Assembly (NCBI RefSeq): GCF_003063545.1
Contig: NZ_NESD01000001.1
Span: forward strand, 744,001 to 808,000
DNA: 64,000 nucleotides
Direction of reading: 5' to 3'
Source of the DNA: Limnohabitans sp. Jir61
GTDB lineage: Bacteria > Pseudomonadota > Gammaproteobacteria > Burkholderiales > Burkholderiaceae_C
How positions within the stretch are numbered: position 1 is the stretch's first letter; each line of letters opens with the position of its first letter. Under the pieces are notes generated by a model. The model was not told where the DNA came from. It saw nothing but the letters and a program-made list of their open reading frames with translations, and did no database searches. Position numbers and translations under genes: made by a program. Below are positions 56,892-64,000 of this stretch, in pieces.

Positions 56892-58535
56892 TTAAAGCAC
56901 CTCGCTGGCAAAGTCGGCAAGTCGTGAGCGCTCGCCACGGGCCAAGGTGATGTGTCCACCGTGTGGCCAACCCTTGAAGCGATCCACTGCATACGTCAAG
57001 CCTGATGAGCCTTCGGTCAGGTAGGGCGTATCGATCTGCGCCAAGTTACCCATGCAGATGATCTTGGTGCCGGGGCCTGCACGCGTGATGAGCGTTTTCA
57101 TTTGTTTGGGTGTCAAGTTTTGCGCTTCATCGATGATGAGGTACTTGTTCAAGAACGTGCGCCCGCGCATGAAGTTCAAACTCTTGATCTTGATGCGGCT
57201 GCGAATCAAGTCATTGGTCGCGGCACGGCCCCAGTCGCCTGCGCTGGTTTCTGTTTTGGCCAGCACTTCGAGGTTGTCGTCTAACGCGCCCATCCACGGG
57301 CCCATTTTTTCTTCTTCGGTGCCTGGCAAGAAGCCAATGTCTTCACCCACGCTCACAGTGGCGCGGGTCATGATGATTTCGGTGTAGCGGCGATCGTCTA
57401 GCACTTGCGTGAGGCCCGCAGCCAAAGCCATCAAGGTCTTGCCTGTGCCAGCTGTGCCTGTGAGGGTGACAAAGTCAATCTCTGGATCGGTTAGCAAGTT
57501 CATCGCGAAGTTTTGTTCGCGGTTGCGTGTGGTCACGCCCCAAACCGCATTTTTAAGGTGTGTGAAATCTTTGAGGGTTTTGAGCACCACGGTATTGCCG
57601 CGAATCTCTGTCACACGGGCGTAGAGGCTAGGCTCGCCAGCAGACTCGTAATACACAAACTGGTTGATGTGCAGATCGGGCACCAACGGGCCGCTCAAGC
57701 GGTAGAAGGTGTGGCTGCCGCTTTGCCAGCTTTCCACTTCTTTGGCGTGTTTGAGCCAGAAGTCTTCGGGAAGTGCCAAGGCGCCTGAATACAGCAGGTC
57801 GCCATCCTCGAGTGTTTTGTCGTTCTGGTAATCCTCAGCGGCTAACCCCAAAGCGCGGGCTTTGACGCGCATGTTGATGTCTTTGGAGACCAGCACCACT
57901 TCACGGGGTGCATTTTTCACGCGCAAGGCTTCGACGACGCCCAATATTTGGTTATCGGCCTTGCCTTGTGGCAGGCTAGAAGGGAGGGTGAAGGCGAGCG
58001 GTTCGGTTTGAAAGAACAAGCGGCCGCCTACCTCAATGTGGCCTGTGCCATCTAGCTTGATGCCCGTCATGATGTCAGCGTTGTGCGAGGCCACCAAAGC
58101 GTCGAGCGAACGGCTGGTTTGGCGGGCGTTACGTGCCACTTCGGTCATGCCTTTTTTGTTGCTGTCCAACTCTTCGAGCACGATCATGGGTAAGAACACA
58201 TCGTGTTCTTCAAAGCGGAACAAGCACATGGGGTCGTGCATCAACACGTTGGTGTCGAGCACGAAAAGCTTGGTGGGGCCGCTGTGTTTTTTCTTAGCGG
58301 TTGCAGCTCTGGCAGGCGCTGCTTTTCGTTCGCCTTTGTAGGCGGGCAGAGGTTCTGATTTGCGTGAGACTGCAAGTGGCTCGGCGGCCTTGGCTTTTGC
58401 GATGGGTGCTTCTACTTCGCGCGGTTCATGGCGTGGTGCTGCTTTGCGCGAGCTACGTGATTTGGGCGCTGCGGCATCTAAGCCCTCGGTGTTCAACAAA
58501 GCGGCACGTTTGGCAGGGGCTGGAGGCAATGGCAT
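56892..58535 (-). CDS. PhoH family protein with N-terminal PIN domain
   Basis: KLFVLDTNVLMHDPMCLFRFEEHDVFLPMIVLEELD; LTGTAGTGKTLMALAAGL; LIIDEAQNLTPKQMKTLITRAGPGTKIICMGNLAQID. Confidence 0.94.
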   Translation of the reverse strand: MPLPPAPAKRAALLNTEGLDAAAPKSRSSRKAAPRHEPREVEAPIAKAKAAEPLAVSRKSEPLPAYKGERKAAPARAATAKKKHSGPTKLFVLDTNVLMHDPMCLFRFEEHDVFLPMIVLEELDSNKKGMTEVARNARQTSRSLDALVASHNADIMTGIKLDGTGHIEVGGRLFFQTEPLAFTLPSSLPQGKADNQILGVVEALRVKNAPREVVLVSKDINMRVKARALGLAAEDYQNDKTLEDGDLLYSGALALPEDFWLKHAKEVESWQSGSHTFYRLSGPLVPDLHINQFVYYESAGEPSLYARVTEIRGNTVVLKTLKDFTHLKNAVWGVTTRNREQNFAMNLLTDPEIDFVTLTGTAGTGKTLMALAAGLTQVLDDRRYTEIIMTRATVSVGEDIGFLPGTEEEKMGPWMGALDDNLEVLAKTETSAGDWGRAATNDLIRSRIKIKSLNFMRGRTFLNKYLIIDEAQNLTPKQMKTLITRAGPGTKIICMGNLAQIDTPYLTEGSSGLTYAVDRFKGWPHGGHITLARGERSRLADFASEVL

Positions 58536-58595
58536 AGATGAAACTTAAAGAGTTGAAACGCAAGTGGAAACCATGAACACCGACTTTAAAAGCGA

Positions 58596-58625
58596 AAAAG
58601 CCGCCTGGAGGCCAAGGCGGCTTTT
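58596..58625 (-). terminator. Hairpin terminator-like structure
   Basis: AAAAGCCGCCTGGAGGCCAAGGCGGCTTTT between two minus-strand genes. Confidence 0.7.
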
Positions 58626-58702
58626 CGTTGGAAACGTGTTCGCTTCTGTCAATGTCATGGAGCCACTATAACCGAGCTCCGTGACACTTTTTGCGAGGGT
58701 AT

Positions 58703-59194
58703 TTAAGCGGCTGCTGCGGCAGAGGCTTTCTTCAAAGCTTTGACGGCCTTGAGCACTTCGTCCACATGGCCTGGCACCTTGAGGCCGCGCCATTCTTCTT
58801 TCAACAGGCCATCTGCGCCCACGAGGAAGGTGCTGCGCTCGATGCCTTTCACTTTTTTGCCGTACATGATTTTGTTTTTCACGACGCCAAACATGTGACA
58901 CATTTTTTCTTCTGTGTCGGCAATCAGCTCAAAGGGCAGTTCGAGTTTGGTTTTGAATTCGTCGTGCGACTTCATGTTGTCGCGTGACACGCCAAATACC
59001 AACGCGCCGGCCTTGACGAAATCTTTGTACTTGTCGCGGAACTGCATGGCTTCAGTGGTACAGCCAGGCGTGTTGTCCTTTGGGTAAAAGTACAAGACCA
59101 TCATTTGGCCGTTGTGTGAGGTGTTGCTAACCTTGATGCCGCCTGTTGCATTGGCTTCAAATTCGGGGAGGGGTTTGTTGACAACAATTGCCAT
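58703..59194 (-). CDS. bcp: thioredoxin-dependent peroxiredoxin (Bcp/PrxQ type)
   Basis: LYFYPKDNTPGCTTEAMQFRDKY; FGVSRDNMKSHDEF. Confidence 0.93.
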   Translation of the reverse strand: MAIVVNKPLPEFEANATGGIKVSNTSHNGQMMVLYFYPKDNTPGCTTEAMQFRDKYKDFVKAGALVFGVSRDNMKSHDEFKTKLELPFELIADTEEKMCHMFGVVKNKIMYGKKVKGIERSTFLVGADGLLKEEWRGLKVPGHVDEVLKAVKALKKASAAAAA

Positions 59195-59343
59195 AGCGCT
59201 CAATCAGGTGTGACAGTTCAGACGGCCGGATGAAGGAGGCGACTGTCGAGACAGCCCCCTTCCGGCAACCCACTATTTTAACTTAGAAACCCAGCCTTGA
59301 GTCAGCATTGCGTCATCTACAGGACGGGATGCGAATCGCGTCC

Positions 59344-59730
59344 TTATTTATTACTTGCAGAAGGCTCGATGATGAGTGCTGCCGCCACTTTGCGTCCTTC
59401 GCCCGCCAAGATGTTGTAGGTACGGCAAGCCGCTTGTGTGTCCATGGTCTCAAGGCCTAGGTGGCGCTGCATCAAGCTCACTTGCCATTCAGGTTTGGGA
59501 AAACGCAGGCGCTCACCGCTACCAAAGATGACCAATTCAACATCCAGATCTGCCAATTGCGCAAAGTGCTGCGGACCTAAATCCTCAAAACTTTGGCAAT
59601 TCCAATCGAGGCGAAGCCCCTCTGAGGTGATCAGCACACTGTGCGTGATTTTTTCGCCTTGGATGGCAATCCATCCTGGGCCATAAGCGGTGACGGACTG
59701 GGTCTCGATGCGATCGGGTTGTAATTTCAT
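59344..59730 (-). CDS. Mth938-like domain-containing protein (DUF498)
   Basis: ELVIFGSGERLRFP; GLETMDTQAACRTYNILAGEGRKVAAALI. Confidence 0.88.
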   Translation of the reverse strand: MKLQPDRIETQSVTAYGPGWIAIQGEKITHSVLITSEGLRLDWNCQSFEDLGPQHFAQLADLDVELVIFGSGERLRFPKPEWQVSLMQRHLGLETMDTQAACRTYNILAGEGRKVAAALIIEPSASNK

Positions 59731-59794
59731 AAATGCCTTGAGATCTGTGGTCAAATTATAGGTTTCACCCCGTAAAAGAGCCCTCGGAGGGACT

Positions 59795-61018
59795 TTGAAG
59801 AAGATCCAAAAATCCAACAAGCTGTCCAACGTCTGTTATGACATTCGCGGTCCCATCATGGACCGAGCGCGTCAAATGGAGGAGGAAGGCCACAAGATCA
59901 TCAAACTCAACATCGGCAATTTGGCCGTGTTTGGCTTTGATGCGCCTGAAGAAATTCAGCAAGACATGATCCGCAACCTGCCCACCTCGGCGGGATACTC
60001 GGACAGCAAAGGCATTTTTGGCGCCCGCAAAGCGGTGATGCACGAGACGCAAAAGCAAGGCATTAAAGGTGTCACGCTCGATGACATTTACCTGGGCAAT
60101 GGTGCGAGTGAACTCATCGTCATGGCCACCAATGGCTTGCTCAATAACGGCGACGAGCTGTTGTTGCCAGCGCCTGACTATCCACTGTGGACAGCCGCTG
60201 TCAGCTTATCAGGCGGTACGCCAGTGCACTACGTGTGCGACGAAGACAACGGCTGGATGCCCAATATCGACGATATTCGCTCCAAGATCACCAAGAACAC
60301 CAAGGGCATTGTTGTCATCAACCCCAACAACCCAACAGGTGCTTTGTACTCCGACGAGTTGTTGCTGCAAATCGTTGAGCTCGCACGCAAGCATGGCTTG
60401 ATCATTTTTGCTGACGAGGTGTATGACAAGGTCTTGTACGACGGTGTCAAACACACGCCCATCGCCAGCTTGAGCGAAGACGTGTTGACACTCACGTTCA
60501 ACTCGTTGTCCAAGAGCTACCGTTCATGCGGCTATCGCGCAGGTTGGTTGGTGGTGTCAGGCGACAAAAAGCCTGCAGCTGATTACATCGAGGGCCTCAA
60601 CATGCTCTCGAACATGCGCTTGTGCGCCAACGTGCCAGGCCAGTGGGCGATTCAAACTGCCTTGGGTGGTTACCAAAGCATCAACGACCTGGTGGGAGAG
60701 GGCGGTCGTTTGCGCAAGCAACGCGACTTGGCCTATGAGCTCATCACCGCGATTCCTGGCGTGACGTGTGTGAAGCCGCATGCCGCGTTGTACATGTTCC
60801 CGCGCTTAGACCCCAAGGTCTACCCCATCAAAGACGACCAACAGTTTTTCTTGGAATTGCTCCAAGAAACCAAGGTCATGTTGGTGCAGGGCACGGGCTT
60901 TAACTGGAAGACGACGGACCATTTCCGCATCGTGTTCTTACCCCACGAAGACGACTTGCGTGAGGCCATCTCGCGCATCGCAAAATTCTTAGAAAACTAC
61001 CGAAATAGAAAAGCATGA
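59795..61018 (+). CDS. alaA: pyridoxal phosphate-dependent aminotransferase (AlaA-like)
   Basis: YDIRGPIMDRARQMEEEGHKIIKLNIGN; NPNNPTGALYSDELL; NSLSKSYRSCGYRAGW. Confidence 0.92.
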   Translation: MKKIQKSNKLSNVCYDIRGPIMDRARQMEEEGHKIIKLNIGNLAVFGFDAPEEIQQDMIRNLPTSAGYSDSKGIFGARKAVMHETQKQGIKGVTLDDIYLGNGASELIVMATNGLLNNGDELLLPAPDYPLWTAAVSLSGGTPVHYVCDEDNGWMPNIDDIRSKITKNTKGIVVINPNNPTGALYSDELLLQIVELARKHGLIIFADEVYDKVLYDGVKHTPIASLSEDVLTLTFNSLSKSYRSCGYRAGWLVVSGDKKPAADYIEGLNMLSNMRLCANVPGQWAIQTALGGYQSINDLVGEGGRLRKQRDLAYELITAIPGVTCVKPHAALYMFPRLDPKVYPIKDDQQFFLELLQETKVMLVQGTGFNWKTTDHFRIVFLPHEDDLREAISRIAKFLENYRNRKA

Positions 61019-62325
61019 AACCGATTCAAGTAGGCCTCTTAGGCATTGGCACTGTGGGCAGTGGCACTTTTGAAGTGCTCAAACGTAACCAAGAAGAAAT
61101 CCAACGTCGCGCCGGTCGCGGCATTGAAGTCACCATGGTGGCTGACCTCGATGTGGCGCGTGCCAAAAGCATCGTGGGTGCGAATGTGCAAGTGGTGGAC
61201 GATGCGCGCAAGATCATCGCCAACCCGGACATCGACATCGTGGTGGAGCTCATTGGCGGCTACGGCATTGCCAAGCAACTGGTGCTCGAAGCCATCGAAG
61301 CAGGCAAGCATGTCGTCACGGCCAACAAAGCATTGCTGGCTGTACACGGCACAGAAATTTTTGCTGCTGCCCACAAAAAGGGTGTGATGGTGGCGTTTGA
61401 AGCTGCGGTTGCTGGCGGTATTCCAATCATCAAAGCTTTGCGTGAAGGCCTCACTGCCAACCGCATTCAGTGGCTGGCTGGCATCATCAACGGCACAACC
61501 AATTTCATCTTGTCTGAGATGCGCGACAAGGGCTTGACCTTTGACGACGTGCTCAAGCAAGCGCAAGCTTTGGGCTATGCCGAAGCAGACCCTACTTTCG
61601 ATATCGAAGGGGTGGATGCCGCACACAAAGCCACCATCATGTCGGCCATCGCGTTTGGTGTGCCAGTGCAGTTTGACAAAGCGTATGTCGAAGGCATCAC
61701 CAAGCTTGAATCACAAGACATCAAGTACGCCGAACAACTCGGCTACCGTATCAAGCTCTTGGGTATTTCTAAGCGTACCGCCGCAGGCATTGAACTGCGT
61801 GTGCATCCTTGCTTGGTGCCCAGCAAGCGCTTGATCGCCAACGTCGAAGGTGCAATGAACGCGGTGATGGTGCAAGCCGATGCCGTGGGCACCACGCTGT
61901 ACTACGGCAAAGGCGCAGGCAGCGAGCCCACAGCAAGTGCTGTGATCGCTGACTTGGTGGACATCACACGTTTGCACACCGCAGACCCATTGAACCGCGT
62001 GCCGCATTTGGCCTTCCAGCCTGATGCGATGAGCAACCTTGCGATTTTGCCAATGGCCCAAGTGGTCACCAGCTACTACCTGCGTTTGCGCGTGGCCGAC
62101 CAAGCGGGCGTACTTGCCAAAGTCACAGGCATTTTGGCTAACACCGACATCAGCATTGATGCCGTGTTGCAGCGCGAAGCCGGTGAGGGCGAGAGCCACA
62201 CTGACCTCATCATCTTGACCCACGATTGCGTGGAAGCCAAGATGAACGAAGCCATCGCTGAGATGCAACAACTGAGCACCGTGCTCGCCCCAATCACCCG
62301 CATCCGCAAAGAAGAGTTGAACTGA
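61015..62325 (+). CDS. hom: homoserine dehydrogenase
   Basis: VGLLGIGTVGSGTFEVL; VTANKALLA; AGIINGTTNFILSEM; C-terminal ACT domain. Confidence 0.97.
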   Translation: MKPIQVGLLGIGTVGSGTFEVLKRNQEEIQRRAGRGIEVTMVADLDVARAKSIVGANVQVVDDARKIIANPDIDIVVELIGGYGIAKQLVLEAIEAGKHVVTANKALLAVHGTEIFAAAHKKGVMVAFEAAVAGGIPIIKALREGLTANRIQWLAGIINGTTNFILSEMRDKGLTFDDVLKQAQALGYAEADPTFDIEGVDAAHKATIMSAIAFGVPVQFDKAYVEGITKLESQDIKYAEQLGYRIKLLGISKRTAAGIELRVHPCLVPSKRLIANVEGAMNAVMVQADAVGTTLYYGKGAGSEPTASAVIADLVDITRLHTADPLNRVPHLAFQPDAMSNLAILPMAQVVTSYYLRLRVADQAGVLAKVTGILANTDISIDAVLQREAGEGESHTDLIILTHDCVEAKMNEAIAEMQQLSTVLAPITRIRKEELN

Positions 62326-63758
62326 TGCTGTATTTGTCCACGCGCGGCCACGCCGAGCGCAAGCGTTTTTGTGAAATCCTCCTCGAGGGCTTGGCACCCG
62401 ATGGTGGTTTGTATTTGCCCGAGCACTACCCACAGGTGGACGATGCAGCGCTCATGCGTTTGCGCAACACGTTCAACACACAAGGCTATGCCGCCTTGGC
62501 ATTTGAAGTGCTGTCGCTCTACATCGACGACATTCCTGCGGCTGACCTGAAAGCCTTGTGCGCCAAGACCTATACCAAAGAGGTGTACGGGACCGAGGCC
62601 ATCGTGCCTGTGCGTAAATTGGAAGACGGCTTGTGGGTCGAGGCTTTGTCGAATGGGCCCACGCTCGCGTTCAAAGACATGGCCATGCAACTGCTGGGCA
62701 ACTTGTTTGAATACGAGTTAGCGCGCCGTGGTGAAGAGTTGAATATTTTTGGTGCGACCAGTGGCGACACGGGCAGCGCAGCCGAATACGCCATGCGTGG
62801 CAAAAAAGGTGTGCGTGTGTTCATGACCAGCCCACACGGCCGCATGAGCCCTTTCCAGCAAGCGCAAATGTTCAGCTTGATGGACGAGAACATTCACAAC
62901 ATTGCCATCGAAGGCGTGTTTGACGATTGCCAAGACTTGGTCAAAGCGGTGTCCAACGATTTGGATTTCAAAACCAAATACAAAATTGGCACGGTCAACT
63001 CCATCAACTGGGCACGCTTGTTGGCCCAAGTGGTGTACTACTTCGCGGGCTATTTCCAAGCGACCACCGCCAACAGCCAAAAGGTGAGCTTCACCGTGCC
63101 AAGTGGCAACTTTGGCAACGTATGCGCTGGCCATGTGGCGCGCATGATGGGCTTGCCCGTAGACACCTTGGTGGCAGCCACCAACGAAAACGATGTGTTG
63201 GACGAGTTCTTCCGCACCGGCGTGTACCGCGTGCGCGGCAGCGCCGACACGCACGAGACTTCTAGCCCCTCGATGGATATTTCCAAGGCCAGCAACTTCG
63301 AACGCTTTGTATTCGATTTGCTCGGTCGCGATGCAGCGCTCACCAAAGACTTGTTTGGTGCGCAAATCTCGAAGAACGGTAAGTTCGATCTGAGTGGCAA
63401 CCCTCACTTTGCAGAAGCTGCAGCGCGCTACGGTTTTGCCAGCGGCAAGAGCACACATGCCAACCGATTGGCCACCATACAAGACGTGCACAAGCGCTTT
63501 GGCGAGATGATCGACACCCACACCGCCGACGGTGTGAAAGTGGCGCGTGAACACATCATGGCTGGCGTGCCGATGATCGTGTTGGAAACTGCTTTGCCTA
63601 TCAAATTTGCGGCCACCATCGTGGAAGCTTTGGGTCAAGAGCCCAATCGTCCTTCCAAGTTTGAAGGCATCGAAGCTTTGCCTAAGCGTGTGCAGGTCAT
63701 GAATGCGGATGTGGCGCAAATCAAAGCCTACATTGCCAAGCATTGCGACCTGGCATGA
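62325..63758 (+). CDS. thrC: threonine synthase
   Basis: MLYLSTRGHAERKRFCEILLEGLAPDGGLYLPE; GPTLAFKDMAMQLLG; GATSGDTGSAAEYA. Confidence 0.97.
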   Translation: MLYLSTRGHAERKRFCEILLEGLAPDGGLYLPEHYPQVDDAALMRLRNTFNTQGYAALAFEVLSLYIDDIPAADLKALCAKTYTKEVYGTEAIVPVRKLEDGLWVEALSNGPTLAFKDMAMQLLGNLFEYELARRGEELNIFGATSGDTGSAAEYAMRGKKGVRVFMTSPHGRMSPFQQAQMFSLMDENIHNIAIEGVFDDCQDLVKAVSNDLDFKTKYKIGTVNSINWARLLAQVVYYFAGYFQATTANSQKVSFTVPSGNFGNVCAGHVARMMGLPVDTLVAATNENDVLDEFFRTGVYRVRGSADTHETSSPSMDISKASNFERFVFDLLGRDAALTKDLFGAQISKNGKFDLSGNPHFAEAAARYGFASGKSTHANRLATIQDVHKRFGEMIDTHTADGVKVAREHIMAGVPMIVLETALPIKFAATIVEALGQEPNRPSKFEGIEALPKRVQVMNADVAQIKAYIAKHCDLA

Positions 63759-64000
63759 AAGTCGTTGCCTTTGCCGGTTACTCCGGCTCAGGAAAAACCA
63801 CTTTGGTGGAGCAGCTGATTGGCTGCCTGCGTATGAAAGGTTTGCGCGTGTCTGTGGTCAAACACGCGCACCACAACTTTGACATCGACAAGCCCGGCAA
63901 AGACAGCTGGCGTCACCGCGAAGCAGGTGCGTTTGAGGTGTTGGTGGCATCCAACCAACGCTTGGTGTTGCAGCGCCAGTTTGAGCAGCCGACACAGCTC
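63755..64000 (+). CDS. mobB: molybdopterin-guanine dinucleotide biosynthesis protein B (3' truncated by window end)
   Basis: MKVVAFAGYSGSGKTTLVEQLIGCLRMKGLRVSVVKHAHHNFDIDKPGKDSWRHREAGA. Confidence 0.9.
   Translation, partial: MKVVAFAGYSGSGKTTLVEQLIGCLRMKGLRVSVVKHAHHNFDIDKPGKDSWRHREAGAFEVLVASNQRLVLQRQFEQPTQL

Noticed and set aside
61711-62690. Overlapping 240-aa and 204-aa minus-strand ORFs opposite hom/thrC
   Set aside because: Both lie opposite well-supported genes and look like reverse-strand translation artefacts.
62718-63743. 341-aa minus-strand ORF antisense to thrC
   Set aside because: Shadow ORF opposite a clear threonine synthase; no recognisable domain.
1-64000. Search for CRISPR arrays, tRNA/rRNA genes, IS elements, prophage or toxin-antitoxin genes
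   Set aside because: No regularly spaced repeats, transposase/integrase-like ORFs or recognisable RNA genes were seen by eye; a tRNAscan/Infernal run would be needed for certainty.

Overview
A 64 kb bacterial chromosomal window. Gene order and protein families suggest a betaproteobacterium, Burkholderiales, probably Comamonadaceae (inference only). It is densely coding on both strands. I found no rRNA, tRNA, CRISPR array, IS element or prophage. Main blocks: (1) ~1-10.9 kb, a catabolic/transport cluster with four SDRs, a KstD-like flavoprotein, a NIPSNAP protein, a complete Liv-type ABC transporter and a D(-)-tartrate dehydratase-like enolase. (2) ~10.9-17.7 kb, a putative light/stress island: a six-gene MerR(LitR/CarH-like)-DUF2237-FolB-TM-photolyase/cryptochrome-SOUL operon, divergent from Rrf2, TIGR03643, a 48-aa Cys-rich protein and a degenerate response regulator, with a PCD gene nearby. 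(3) ~18.2-22.3 kb, an OsmC-YcaO fusion, SET-domain protein, ATE/GNAT-like transferase and YkgJ protein, with a nested palindrome in the divergent promoter. (4) ~24.3-31.9 kb, feoAB divergent from a seven-gene di-heme peroxidase/porin/FMN-binding/ApbE/4-TM/fur/SRPBCC operon, with a Fur-box-like site between them. (5) ~33-41.4 kb, a tetronate (threonate/erythronate) catabolic cluster with a TRAP transporter and GntR regulator. (6) ~41.5-64 kb, mostly housekeeping genes: bactofilin, azlCD, surE-pcm-nlpD-rlmD (no rpoS between them), ppsR/ppsA, rpsF-priB-rpsR-rplI-dnaB, phoH, alaA-hom-thrC, mobB. The best candidates for undescribed biology are the light island with a MerR regulator lacking the B12 motif, the YcaO/SET/ATE-like neighbourhood, and the Fur-linked periplasmic flavin/heme module.
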